49,412 bases of DNA. Source: Francisellaceae bacterium. Its GTDB lineage: Bacteria; Pseudomonadota; Gammaproteobacteria; UBA6186; Azoamicaceae. The stretch covers positions 1 to 49,412 of the forward strand of contig JABJGS010000014.1 in assembly GCA_018703155.1 (NCBI GenBank), read 5' to 3'. This document shows, one piece after another, positions 17,490 through 26,796 of this stretch. Numbering within the stretch: position 1 is the stretch's first letter; each line of letters opens with the position of its first letter. Under the pieces are notes generated by a model. That model did not search any database. It was not told the DNA's origin and was given only the letters and a program-made list of their open reading frames with translations. The position numbers and the translations under genes are program-made.

Positions 17490-19658
17490 TTATCCTTGTT
17501 CTAGCATATCTAGCAATGTAGTAACTATATCCTTGGTGCTGGGCATAATGTATTCCCAAGCTTTGCCAAGGGGAACAAAACAATCTTCTGCGGTTAAGCG
17601 TCGAGTGTTTTTAAAGCTAATGTTATTTTCCAACATCGCGGTAATTAATGTTTCACTAACTGATTTTGTCTGTCTTGATTCATCAACTATTAATATTGGT
17701 TTATTAGCTTTCAGAGCAGCAAATAAAGATGTTAATGGCAATGGGTTTAGCCATCGTAAATTAATTATATTAACTGAAATGTCATGTTCATTTGCTAATA
17801 TAACCTTTGCTTGTCGTGATAAGTAATGTCCATTTCCATAGGTTATAATATTAATATCTGTCCCTGAATCAACAGATACTTCCATATTAGATACAGTATC
17901 AACATTTGGGTATTGCTCTAAAAATATTTTATCATTAGCTTTAGATAAATCCTTCGTATGATACAGTGCAATGGGCTCTAAATAGACAATTATACGATGC
18001 TCACTATATGCTAGCTCTAAACATTTACGAAACATTGTGACCGCATCACTTGGGGTTGAAGGGCAAGCAATAATAATTCCAGGTATATCACAAAGTGGTG
18101 CAATACTATTATCGTTATGAAAATGTCCCCCAAACCCTTTTTGATAAGCTAAACCTGGTACCCTAATAATCATCGGATTAGTATATTGGCTATTGGAAAA
18201 AAATGATTGTGTTGCGGCTTCACCACGCAACTGATCAATAGCATTAAATATATAAGCTAGAAACTGGATCTCACATACAGGTAAAATACCATTTAATGAC
18301 ATTCCCAACGCACTGCCTAATATAGTCTGCTCGTCTAACAACGTATCAAAAACTCGGTGCCGGCCATACTTCTCTTGCAGGTTAGCCGTCACTCTGTAAA
18401 CTCCACCTTTTTTGCCTACATCTTCTCCAAATATCACCATCTCAGTACAACGCTCTAAAGATTCAGCCAATACTTTATTTATTGCCAATGCCAAAGTTAA
18501 TTGTTTTGGAGATACGTCTTTGTTAACAGAGCTTAAAAATCTTTTTTCATAGGAAAATGGCACTATAGCGCGCATAATTTCTTTCTTACTATTAAGTTTT
18601 GGCTCTTTTATAATTTCCTTACTTAGATTTTGAATATTTGATTTAGTCTTCGTATATAAATTAAGGATTTCATCACAACTTAGTATTTTTTCATTCTCTA
18701 GCAAAAATGACGAATACAATAATGGATCTTCGGCCTCCATCGCAGCAATATCATTCTCTTCGCGATAATGTTGTTCGACATCTGATCCAGCATGGCCAAA
18801 TAATCGTATAGTTTTAATTCGTAAGAATGCTGGAGCTCTATTGGTAAGGATATAATCTTTGGCTTCTAAAGTTACTTTAATAGTATCAAAAATATTTAAG
18901 CCATCACATTCAAAATATCTAAATCCATGCCGATTTTGCATACTACTCTTAATCCAAGTAGGCTCAGTTGGAACAGAAATCGCCATCCCATTATCTTCAC
19001 AAATATATAGTAGTGGCACTGGAATACCTTGCTGACTTAGCCATGAACTTGCATTCAAACTTCCCTGTATTGTTGAATGATTAAAAGATCCATCACCAAA
19101 ACTACATACTACAAATTCTATATCTAGATTAAGAGAAAGTTTCTTTGCTAAACCTATACTATATGCACACCCCAAAGCTCTCGGGCTATGTGAGGCGATA
19201 GTGCTAGTTTGCGGAGGAACATGTAAAGATTTATCTCCAAGAACCTTATGACGACCTGATGATATTGGATCTTGAGATGATGCGGTAAGTGCTCGAAGAT
19301 GATTAATAACCATTGTATCATCATGTTTTATTTTAGATCTTTGTAGCATAAAAGCTAAATCACGATAATGCAGAAAAGCCATATTTTTAAGGCCAAGAGC
19401 ATATGCTACAGCAGCCATACCTTCGTGACCACTACTACCTATTGTATAAAACCCTTGATTATTTTGCTTAAGCTCTCTTGCAACTAAATCTAAAACTCTA
19501 GTTTCAATTTGCGAACTAAATATATCTATTATATCTGAGCTTAATAATCCAAGTGTACTATTTCTAGTGTTGGTTTTTGGTATTGGTAAAGATTTAGTGC
19601 CAATTCGTTCCAAAAAACTATCTTCTACTAATTGGGTTCTATCAATTATAGTACTCAT
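17490..19658 (-). CDS. Fused E1 (alpha-beta) of a 2-oxoacid dehydrogenase complex
   Basis: 722 residues. The N-terminal half is an E1-alpha: SSGHEG, HYRDLAFML and the thiamine-diphosphate motif GDGS (188-191) with N223 closing the GDG...N signature. The C-terminal half, from about residue 386, is an E1-beta: FGEDVGKKGGVYRVT (410-424), EQTILGSALG, EIQFLAYIF and a transketolase C-terminal domain (LRWLNPLPLTSL). Fusion of the two subunits is known in branched-chain-type E1 enzymes. The usual substrates are branched 2-oxoacids, but the adjacent gcdH makes a glutaryl-CoA-forming activity (2-oxoadipate) worth considering. No E2 or E3 gene is in the window. It starts 4 bases after the rpe stop. Confidence 0.88.
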   Translation of the reverse strand: MSTIIDRTQLVEDSFLERIGTKSLPIPKTNTRNSTLGLLSSDIIDIFSSQIETRVLDLVARELKQNNQGFYTIGSSGHEGMAAVAYALGLKNMAFLHYRDLAFMLQRSKIKHDDTMVINHLRALTASSQDPISSGRHKVLGDKSLHVPPQTSTIASHSPRALGCAYSIGLAKKLSLNLDIEFVVCSFGDGSFNHSTIQGSLNASSWLSQQGIPVPLLYICEDNGMAISVPTEPTWIKSSMQNRHGFRYFECDGLNIFDTIKVTLEAKDYILTNRAPAFLRIKTIRLFGHAGSDVEQHYREENDIAAMEAEDPLLYSSFLLENEKILSCDEILNLYTKTKSNIQNLSKEIIKEPKLNSKKEIMRAIVPFSYEKRFLSSVNKDVSPKQLTLALAINKVLAESLERCTEMVIFGEDVGKKGGVYRVTANLQEKYGRHRVFDTLLDEQTILGSALGMSLNGILPVCEIQFLAYIFNAIDQLRGEAATQSFFSNSQYTNPMIIRVPGLAYQKGFGGHFHNDNSIAPLCDIPGIIIACPSTPSDAVTMFRKCLELAYSEHRIIVYLEPIALYHTKDLSKANDKIFLEQYPNVDTVSNMEVSVDSGTDINIITYGNGHYLSRQAKVILANEHDISVNIINLRWLNPLPLTSLFAALKANKPILIVDESRQTKSVSETLITAMLENNISFKNTRRLTAEDCFVPLGKAWEYIMPSTKDIVTTLLDMLEQG

Positions 19659-19662
19659 AGTA

Positions 19663-20328
19663 TTAGGCCATTTCTGTTTTCAACTCACCAATAGTAGCAT
19701 TATAGTCATTTGAATTAAAAATATGAGAACCAACTACAAATGTGTCTGCTCCAGCGGTAAATATTTCTTTGATGTTTTTATTATTTATACCACCATCCAC
19801 TTGCAAACGAATGTCTTTTCCGTTGCTATCAATCATATCTCTAGCTTGTGCTACTTTCCCTAAAACATTATTGATGAATTTTTGCCCACCAAAACCAGGG
19901 TTAACACTCATCAACAAAATTAAATCAATTTTATCTAGTATATATTCTAACCCTTCGATTGGCATTGCAGGATTAAAAGCAATACCACACTTACAGCCAG
20001 CAGATTTTATAGTCTCAATAACTCTATCTACATGATGTGTAGTGTCAGGATGAAAAGTTATATAATCAGCACCAGCTTGGACAAAATCTTCAATGTGTGG
20101 CTCTACAGGCGTCACCATTAGATGTACATCAATTGGTGCACTGATCCCAAAATCACGCAACGATTTACATACTAAACTACCAACAGTTAGATTTGGAACA
20201 TAATGATGATCCATAACATCAAAATGGATCCAGTTTACTCCTGCATCCAAAGCTAAATTAACGTCATCACCAAGTCTTGCAAAATTAGCGGATAGAATTG
20301 ATCCGGCAATTATAGGCTGCTGTCTCAT
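19663..20328 (-). CDS. rpe: Ribulose-phosphate 3-epimerase
   Basis: 221 residues, normal length for this TIM-barrel enzyme, which interconverts ribulose 5-phosphate and xylulose 5-phosphate. Family motifs are all present: [28 protein letters not shown] (metal-binding His and Asp), [16 protein letters not shown] and QVDGGINN, with a phosphate-binding VVGSHIF at the end. It is the first gene of the operon rpe-E1-gcdH-hemH-pdxH on the minus strand, with gaps of 4, 4 and 9 bases and a final 4-base overlap. The operon promoter must lie in the 93 bases between rpe and coxC. Confidence 0.96.
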   Translation of the reverse strand: MRQQPIIAGSILSANFARLGDDVNLALDAGVNWIHFDVMDHHYVPNLTVGSLVCKSLRDFGISAPIDVHLMVTPVEPHIEDFVQAGADYITFHPDTTHHVDRVIETIKSAGCKCGIAFNPAMPIEGLEYILDKIDLILLMSVNPGFGGQKFINNVLGKVAQARDMIDSNGKDIRLQVDGGINNKNIKEIFTAGADTFVVGSHIFNSNDYNATIGELKTEMA

Positions 20329-20421
20329 TAAAATACTCTTCCATAAAACCGTCCAACAAATATAGCCGATTATTTAGCAAAGAGCACTATCATCCAATCC
20401 TTTAGGGTAGCGAACTAACAA

Positions 20422-21297
20422 CTATAGCCAGTATACAACTATAAATAAGAATAACCAGACCACATCAACAAAATGCCAATACCAAGCTATAGCTTCAAAA
20501 GCAAAGTGGTGCTCTGGTGTAAAATGTCCTTTGATACAACGCAGTAATATTACAAAAAGCATTATGGTACCAATAGTCACATGCATACCATGGAAACCAG
20601 TTAGCATAAAAAATAAGGTTCCATACATGCCAGAAGACAACGTTAATTTTAAATGGGTATAGGCTTCATGGTACTCATAAGCTTGACAGATGAGAAACAT
20701 AGTACCCAATAGCACTGTACACGCCATAGCAGAAACTAGTTGTTTCCGTTTTCCTTTAAGCAAAGAATGATGTGCCCAGGTAATAGTCCCACCAGAACTT
20801 AATAAAATTAATGTATTAATAGCAGGTAACCCCCAAGCATCCATTTTTGCCAGCGGTCCAGGGAATAGGTTTTGATCAGGATTAACTAATAATGGCCATG
20901 CTGCTTCAAAATTGCTCCAAAGGTGCATATTAGTAGATGCGTTATTACCAGCACCTCCCAACCAAGGAATAGATAAAGTTCTCGCATATAAAAGCACTCC
21001 AAAAAATGCGACAAAGAACATCATTTCTGAAAAAATAAACCAAAACATTCCCCAACGAAATGACCGATCCATCTGTTTTGAGTATAAACCTTGAGCACTC
21101 TCGTCAATTACATTTTTAAACCAACCATACATCATAAAGATGATAGTCATAACCCCTAACGTAAAAACATAAGGAGCATAGGTGCGATCTTGAAACAACC
21201 CTGCGGCACCAACACCAATAAAACCAAGCCCTATCGCTCCAACAATGGGCCAATGGCTTTGTGCTGGTACATAGTAATGCTCATGTTTTGAACCCAT
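20422..21297 (-). CDS. coxC: Cytochrome c oxidase subunit III
   Basis: 291 residues with seven hydrophobic segments, typical of aa3-type oxidase subunit III. Markers: HYYVPAQSHWPIVG at the N-terminus, FRWGMFWFIFSEMMFF, INTLILLSSGGTITWAHH, TGFHGMHVTIGT and WYWHFVDVVWLFLF at the end. The ribosome site AAGGAG overlaps the ctaG stop codon (CTAAGGAG), so the two are coupled. It is the last gene of coxB-coxA-ctaG-coxC. In relatives it is followed by DUF2909 and SURF1; here it is followed by rpe. Confidence 0.97.
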   Translation of the reverse strand: MGSKHEHYYVPAQSHWPIVGAIGLGFIGVGAAGLFQDRTYAPYVFTLGVMTIIFMMYGWFKNVIDESAQGLYSKQMDRSFRWGMFWFIFSEMMFFVAFFGVLLYARTLSIPWLGGAGNNASTNMHLWSNFEAAWPLLVNPDQNLFPGPLAKMDAWGLPAINTLILLSSGGTITWAHHSLLKGKRKQLVSAMACTVLLGTMFLICQAYEYHEAYTHLKLTLSSGMYGTLFFMLTGFHGMHVTIGTIMLFVILLRCIKGHFTPEHHFAFEAIAWYWHFVDVVWLFLFIVVYWL

Positions 21298-21306
21298 GCT
21301 AACTCC

Positions 21307-22038
21307 TTAGCTTGTTGTATGCTTTAATCTATGTAAATTCGGCTGATCCGTGACATCAAACAGGGTGTACGACAAAGTTATTCTATGTACATCAGCAGGC
21401 AAATTTTTATCTAAATAAAACCTTAATCCTAGATTTGCAGTCTCACCTGCTCCAAGTTTTTGCGAACTAAAACAAAAGCATTCAACTTTTTTAAAATATT
21501 TACTCGCCTTGGATGGAGATATGCTTGGTATGGCTTGTGCTACCATTGTCCGTTTAGAAGGATTAGTTGCAAAATATCCAGTGCTAGCTAATTGGCCTGG
21601 ATGAATTTTCACACTCGTATGTTGAGGCTTAAATTTCCATACCATGTTTTGATTATAGTTAACATCAAACTCAACGATAACCTCTCTTGTACTATCAACT
21701 CCATCAGGAACAGCACTTGCAAGACTCAAGTCCATTTTGCCATTCAATCCCGTAACATCACAGAACACATTATAGATAGGGACCATAACAAAGCCAAAGC
21801 CTGTCATTGCAATCACAACCATCAATGTACTTTTTAAAATTGGCTCTACTTTTACAAACAACGCTACAGCACTTAAAATACATAGCGCAAATAAAATGAA
21901 ACTCCGCACAAAGTGTCCATTCACTTTAATATCAATATCATTGCGATAATAAATTTCAATGATAAGTGCCAATACAGTTACCGCACTCATCAAAACCAAT
22001 CTTTTTTTCAATGGCCATGAAACGATATTTAGTAACAC
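21307..22038 (-). CDS. ctaG: CtaG/Cox11 copper-delivery protein for CuB
   Basis: 243 residues, longer than the usual 180-200. The Cox11 core starts at about residue 70: a membrane anchor, PIYNVFCDVTGLNG, KFKPQHTSVKIHPG and the copper motif ECFCF in a periplasmic beta domain, then FYLDKNLP and LSYTLFD. Two additional hydrophobic segments precede it (about 13-30 and 44-62), which the standard protein lacks. The start codon is GTG with GGAG upstream. It assembles the CuB centre of CoxA and lies between coxA and coxC as in most proteobacteria. Confidence 0.93.
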   Translation of the reverse strand: MLLNIVSWPLKKRLVLMSAVTVLALIIEIYYRNDIDIKVNGHFVRSFILFALCILSAVALFVKVEPILKSTLMVVIAMTGFGFVMVPIYNVFCDVTGLNGKMDLSLASAVPDGVDSTREVIVEFDVNYNQNMVWKFKPQHTSVKIHPGQLASTGYFATNPSKRTMVAQAIPSISPSKASKYFKKVECFCFSSQKLGAGETANLGLRFYLDKNLPADVHRITLSYTLFDVTDQPNLHRLKHTTS

Positions 22039-22049
22039 AGTGCTCTCCG

Positions 22050-23624
22050 TTATTTTACAGTCGGCGGGGTTTCAAATGTATGATATGGAGCTGGTGATGG
22101 TATTTCCCAAGTTAGTCCTTGTGCACCCTCCCAATAACAATCTTCCACCTTTTCAGATTTTCTATAGTATGAAACTATAATGTTATAAACAAAAATTAAT
22201 TGAGCTAGCCCAAAGGTAAATGACGCAATGCTTGCCAACTGGTTAAATTCTACAAACTGTAGGGCATAATCCGGTATTCTTCTTGGCATACCAGCAAGTC
22301 CTAAAAAATGCATTGGGAAAAAAGTAATGTTAAATGAAATCAATGTAAGCCAAAAATGAAATTTACCTAAAGTCTCACTATACATTTTCCCAGTCCACTT
22401 CGGATACCAATAATAAATTCCTGAGTATATTCCTGTAAGTGCACCAGCCACCATAGTGTAATGAAAATGTGCAACCACAAAATAACTATCATGATACTGA
22501 AAATCTGCAGGAGCTATTGATAACATTAATCCAGTAAAACCACCAAAGGTAAATAAAATCACAAACGCTATGCTGTACAACATTGGAGTTTCAAATGTTA
22601 AAGAACCTCTAAACATAGTTGAAATCCAGTTAAAAACTTTAACCCCTGTAGGGACCGCAATTAACATGGTTGCATACATAAAAAATATTTCCCCGGCAAC
22701 CGGCATCCCTGTGGTAAACATGTGATGAGCCCAAACAACGAATGATAATAATGCAATAGAGCAAGTTGCATAAACCATTGACGGATACCCAAACAATCTT
22801 TTTCTGGAGAATGTTGGAATCACTTCGGAGACGATACCAAAAGCTGGCAAGATTATTATATATACTTCTGGGTGACCGAAGAACCAAAACACATGCTGAA
22901 ATAATACCGGATCACCACCCCCGGCAGCATTAAAGAAACTTGTACCAAGATGTCTATCTGCAAGCATCATTGTTACAGCACCTGCTAGCACTGGCATAAC
23001 CGCAACCAATAGAAATGCAGTAATAAGCCAAGTCCAGCAAAATAATGGCATTTTCATCAATGTCATTCCAGGAGCTCTTAAATTCAACACAGTCGCAATT
23101 ATATTGATAGAGCCCATGATCGAAGAGATCCCCATCAAATGTACTGAAAAGATAAAAAAGTCAGTACTGCTTGGAGCAAAGGTAGTTGATAATGGAGCAT
23201 AAAAAGTCCACCCGAAGTTAGGTGCCCCTCCCTCCATAAAGAATGTGCTTGATAAAATAGCAAAAGCTATAGGTAAAATCCAAAATGACCAATTATTCAT
23301 TCTTGGCAATGCCATATCTGGAGCACCAATCATTATTGGAATCATCCAGTTAGCAAAACCAACAAAAATTGGCATTACAGCACCAAAGACCATGATCAAC
23401 CCATGCATCGTTGTAAACTGGTTAAACAACTCTGGCTCGAGAATGTTAAATCCTGGTTTAAAGAGCTCAGCTCTTATACCCATTGCGAGTATGCCACCGA
23501 CAAAAAACATGATAAAACCCAATGTTAAATACATTGTGCCGATATCTTTATGATTAGTAGTTAACAACCAACGTTTAAAACCTTTTTGTGGTCCATGGTG
23601 ATGCTCTGCATATCCAGCACTCAT
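22050..23624 (-). CDS. coxA: Cytochrome c oxidase subunit I (aa3 type)
   Basis: 524 residues, twelve membrane segments. Ligands can be read: TMHGLIM (heme a His), FGHPEVYIIILPAFG (CuB His with the cross-linked Tyr and the A1-type Glu), WAHHMFTTG (two CuB His) and VVAHFHYTM (heme a3 and heme a His). The GHPEVY sequence marks an A1-type proton pathway. The start is taken as the ATG at 23624, 8 bases after AAGGG; a TTG two codons upstream is less likely. Expressed with coxB (23 bases upstream) and ctaG (11 bases downstream). Confidence 0.98.
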   Translation of the reverse strand: MSAGYAEHHHGPQKGFKRWLLTTNHKDIGTMYLTLGFIMFFVGGILAMGIRAELFKPGFNILEPELFNQFTTMHGLIMVFGAVMPIFVGFANWMIPIMIGAPDMALPRMNNWSFWILPIAFAILSSTFFMEGGAPNFGWTFYAPLSTTFAPSSTDFFIFSVHLMGISSIMGSINIIATVLNLRAPGMTLMKMPLFCWTWLITAFLLVAVMPVLAGAVTMMLADRHLGTSFFNAAGGGDPVLFQHVFWFFGHPEVYIIILPAFGIVSEVIPTFSRKRLFGYPSMVYATCSIALLSFVVWAHHMFTTGMPVAGEIFFMYATMLIAVPTGVKVFNWISTMFRGSLTFETPMLYSIAFVILFTFGGFTGLMLSIAPADFQYHDSYFVVAHFHYTMVAGALTGIYSGIYYWYPKWTGKMYSETLGKFHFWLTLISFNITFFPMHFLGLAGMPRRIPDYALQFVEFNQLASIASFTFGLAQLIFVYNIIVSYYRKSEKVEDCYWEGAQGLTWEIPSPAPYHTFETPPTVK

Positions 23625-23647
23625 GCTCAAATCCCTTATTTTGTTAA

Positions 23648-24442
23648 TTAACTCTTTAGTGACTGCCGAGTTTTTTCCATCCAGTCTTTAAATTCATCCT
23701 CTGGCACTGCTTTGACTACAATTGGCATAAATCCATGCCTTGCACCACAAAGTTCTGCACACTGGCCTCTATAGGTGCCAGGCTTTTCAATATATGCCCA
23801 TGTCTCATTAATAAATCCAGGAATAGCATCTTTTTTTACTGCAAATGCAGGTACCCACCATGAGTGGATTACATCGTGTGCTGTTGTTAGAAATCTAATT
23901 TTTTTATTAATAGGCAAGACTAATGGGTTATCAACCTCGAGCAAATAGTATTTGCCTTTAGGAGCTCTATTAGCAATTTGTTCAAATGGCGTTGATAATT
24001 GGCTCATGAACTCAAGATCTTGTTCCAAGTAACTGTAATGCCAACGCCACATATAGCCAGTAATTTTAACTGTTAGATCTGAATCGCTAGGATCCTCCTG
24101 ATCTAATAACACTCTAGTTGCAGGAACGGCCATAGCTATAAGAATTATGAAGGGTATGATTGTCCATATGACTTCGACAGTAGTACTCTCATGAAATTGT
24201 GCAGCTACTGCACCTCGGGATTTTCTATGAAAAATTATGGAGTAAAACATAACGCCAAACACCACAATGCCAATTGCAACACAGATCCATATAACTGTCA
24301 TATGCAAATCATAAACAGCTTTACTAATTGGTGTTACCCCGGGTGTCATGTTGAGTGTTAAATCGGCAGATGCGGTATGAAACATACCAAGCATACAGCA
24401 GGTTAGAAATTTAAAGAATGGTTTAAAGCGATGCATAAGCAT
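23648..24442 (-). CDS. coxB: Cytochrome c oxidase subunit II
   Basis: 264 residues. An N-terminal signal-like segment ends near ASA (24-26), then two membrane helices (about 49-70 and 91-110) and a periplasmic cupredoxin domain. The CuA ligands are all present: H193 (VIHSWW), C228, E230, C232, H236 and M239 (CAELCGARHGFM). There is no C-terminal cytochrome c domain, so a separate cytochrome c must donate electrons. ATG at 24442 follows AGGAG by 8 bases. First gene of the oxidase operon, with its own promoter upstream. Confidence 0.97.
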   Translation of the reverse strand: MLMHRFKPFFKFLTCCMLGMFHTASADLTLNMTPGVTPISKAVYDLHMTVIWICVAIGIVVFGVMFYSIIFHRKSRGAVAAQFHESTTVEVIWTIIPFIILIAMAVPATRVLLDQEDPSDSDLTVKITGYMWRWHYSYLEQDLEFMSQLSTPFEQIANRAPKGKYYLLEVDNPLVLPINKKIRFLTTAHDVIHSWWVPAFAVKKDAIPGFINETWAYIEKPGTYRGQCAELCGARHGFMPIVVKAVPEDEFKDWMEKTRQSLKS

Positions 24443-24474
24443 GCTCGCATCTCCTAGCTAATCGATAATTGAAT

Positions 24475-24504
24475 ATTTGACCGGCTTAAGGTATGCATTG
24501 TCAA
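24475..24504 (-). promoter_or_regulatory. Putative sigma70 promoter of the cox operon
   Basis: On the minus strand a perfect -35 TTGACA (24504-24499) and a 4/6 -10 TCAAAT (24480-24475) are 18 bases apart. The -35 begins right after the antiporter's stop codon. The predicted leader to the coxB ATG is about 27 bases. This separates cox expression from the upstream genes. Confidence 0.5.
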
Positions 24505-25962
24505 CTAAAAACCCATTACATATATAATACCTGTCGAAAGTATGGCGCCCAACCCTGCCGCAGTCAAGGCTAATGGGAGCTGGGTTTTAACATGATCCAT
24601 GAGATCGCAACCGGTAAACATACTAGAAAATATTGTTGTATCTGATATCGGAGAACACTGATCACCAAAGACAGTCCCCCCTAATACTGCACCAAAACAT
24701 ATCTTTATAAATGTTGGGTCTGGGTGTACAGCATAAGCTAATGGTAAAGCTACTGGGTATACAACTGCATAGGTACCAAAAGCTGATCCTGTTGAAAATG
24801 CCGAAATCATACATAGCACTAACAAACAAATTGGTAATGCTGTTGCTGTTATATTTTTTGATAATAATTGAATGAGAAAGTCAGCTGTATGCAACTGTTT
24901 AGAAACATAACCTAGTGATAATGCTAGAGCAAAGATCATTGCTCCAATAGTCATATCCTTACAACCTGACATAAAGCCATCCATAATGGCGTTAAAGTTC
25001 ATTCCCTTGTATCTAGCAATTACTACTGCTGCAAACACTGCTATCAAAAATGCTTCATGGGTCCAATTTGCATACTTCTCATGTAATAAGCCTAATTTCC
25101 AACAAGCAAATGGAATGATAGTAACACTAAGCAAAATCATAATAGGAGCAATAAACTCTGCTAAGGACGGCTTATAGCCATCAGGAATACTCACCGGAAT
25201 ATCATGATCATTTATTAAAGGTCTGGCTGTTGGTGAGTCTAGCTTACCAGTTGTCATTGCTCTGTCTTTTGCTGCTTGCATAGATTTGCCAATCCAGGGC
25301 AACATTCCTAAAGCAAACATTAACGTAAACAATACGGCAATAATTGAATAAAAGTTAAATGGGATACTTTCAAGATAAAATTTATAAGCATCGATTGGTG
25401 TACTAATAATTGGGATAGTTCCCGCAACTAATCCTGATATATACATTGGCCAGGCATTAAATGGTATTATAGTTGCAACTGGTGACGCTGTAGAATCGAC
25501 TATGTACGATAACTCTTCATGTGAGACTTTCTGCTGGTCAGCTATTGGTTTTACGGTAGTACCAGTCAAAATTGAGCTAACAAATCCTCCTTGGTGAAAG
25601 ATCATCCCGAGCACCCAGGTAAAAGTCAAACAAGACTTTCTAGATGTAGCAAAGCGTTTGCCCATGTTCTCTGCAAAGTACTCAGCACTGCCTGTTTTCT
25701 GCCATATGCCTAATATCCCCCCCAAACACCACAGATAGACTAAAAGCAGTCCTGCGTACGCCTCTGTTCCAATTGAAGGTAAAAGGAAAGTATTAATAAC
25801 ATTTAAATCAGAGATATTTTTAGTATGTAAAAATAAAACCAAGCTCCCTGTGCACACGCCAAGAAATAAAGACACAATAACTTGCCGTGTTATAAATGCT
25901 AATGTAATAGTCACAATACTAGGTAACAATGACAGCCACGAGACTTCTATAAGTTCACTCAT
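24505..25962 (-). CDS. NhaC-family Na+/H+ antiporter
   Basis: 485 residues with about eleven membrane segments. The family-specific region is FHQGGFVSSILTG, then TVKPIADQQKVSHEELSYI and DSTASPVATIIPFNAW; a second conserved region near the end reads FGDQCSPISDTT. Members exchange Na+ (or carry amino acids/organic acids with Na+), so the exact substrate is open. ATG at 25962 follows AAGGA. It starts 18 bases after the apaH stop on the same strand, so it may be the last gene of the lptD-surA-rsmA-apaH unit, an unusual partner for that operon. Confidence 0.88.
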   Translation of the reverse strand: MSELIEVSWLSLLPSIVTITLAFITRQVIVSLFLGVCTGSLVLFLHTKNISDLNVINTFLLPSIGTEAYAGLLLVYLWCLGGILGIWQKTGSAEYFAENMGKRFATSRKSCLTFTWVLGMIFHQGGFVSSILTGTTVKPIADQQKVSHEELSYIVDSTASPVATIIPFNAWPMYISGLVAGTIPIISTPIDAYKFYLESIPFNFYSIIAVLFTLMFALGMLPWIGKSMQAAKDRAMTTGKLDSPTARPLINDHDIPVSIPDGYKPSLAEFIAPIMILLSVTIIPFACWKLGLLHEKYANWTHEAFLIAVFAAVVIARYKGMNFNAIMDGFMSGCKDMTIGAMIFALALSLGYVSKQLHTADFLIQLLSKNITATALPICLLVLCMISAFSTGSAFGTYAVVYPVALPLAYAVHPDPTFIKICFGAVLGGTVFGDQCSPISDTTIFSSMFTGCDLMDHVKTQLPLALTAAGLGAILSTGIIYVMGF

Positions 25963-25980
25963 GTTATATTTCCTTAACTA

Positions 25981-26796
25981 TTACTTTTTAAATTTACTAT
26001 CAACGCTAAAAATTCTAGCATCATCTAACCTATACGCTGATAGTTTGTTGCCCCACATACATCCAGTGTCAATGCCAACAAACTGTCTACTTCCTGTTTC
26101 ACCTAATAGTGCAGCCCAATGTCCAAAAAATACTTTTGTATCTAGCATTTTATTTTCCAACATAAACCAAGGTGAATACCCTTTAGGGCAATTAGTAATA
26201 CTACCTTTTATTTTTAAATCTAAAGCTCCATCGTTAGAGCAAAAACGCATGCGCGTAAATACGTTTAGAATAAATCTAACTCTATCCCAACCAGTAAGGT
26301 CTTCAGTCCATTTCAACGGCTGGTCCCCAAACATATGCTTAAAAAAATCATCCGCCTGATCACCGCGAAGTACATCAGCAACCTCGCTTGCATAACCCAC
26401 TGCATCCTGCAAAGACCATTTTGGTAATATTCCAGCATGGACAACAGCAATATTGAACAAATCATCATAGTGGAGAAGACCCAACCTTTGCAACCAAGAT
26501 ATATAGCTAGAACAATCTTTATGTTCTAAAATCGGCAAAAATCCAGAAACATCTTTAATTTCAACAGCATTTTTCGCCAAAGCAATTAGCGTTAGGTCAT
26601 GATTACCTAAAACACAGTGTGCACGCTCACCTAGATTAATAATAAAATCTAAAGTTGCAATAGGCTCAGGACCGCCATTAATTAAATCACCAGTAAAAAT
26701 CAGTTTATCATTACGAATATCAAATTTGAACGAAGCTAATAATGCCTGCAATTCTGAAAAACAACCATGAACATCCCCAATAATATAAGTACTCAT
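25981..26796 (-). CDS. apaH: Symmetrical bis(5'-nucleosyl)-tetraphosphatase
   Basis: 271 residues, normal size. A metallophosphoesterase that splits Ap4A into two ADP and removes Np4 caps from RNA. Metal motifs: GDVHGC (7-12), GDLINGGP (a variant of the usual GDLVxRGP) and GNHDLTL, plus GHWAAL and IDTGCMWG downstream. Its ATG overlaps the rsmA stop (ATGA), so the two are translated together. apaG, found between them in enterics, is missing, as in several other gammaproteobacteria. Confidence 0.96.
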   Translation of the reverse strand: MSTYIIGDVHGCFSELQALLASFKFDIRNDKLIFTGDLINGGPEPIATLDFIINLGERAHCVLGNHDLTLIALAKNAVEIKDVSGFLPILEHKDCSSYISWLQRLGLLHYDDLFNIAVVHAGILPKWSLQDAVGYASEVADVLRGDQADDFFKHMFGDQPLKWTEDLTGWDRVRFILNVFTRMRFCSNDGALDLKIKGSITNCPKGYSPWFMLENKMLDTKVFFGHWAALLGETGSRQFVGIDTGCMWGNKLSAYRLDDARIFSVDSKFKK

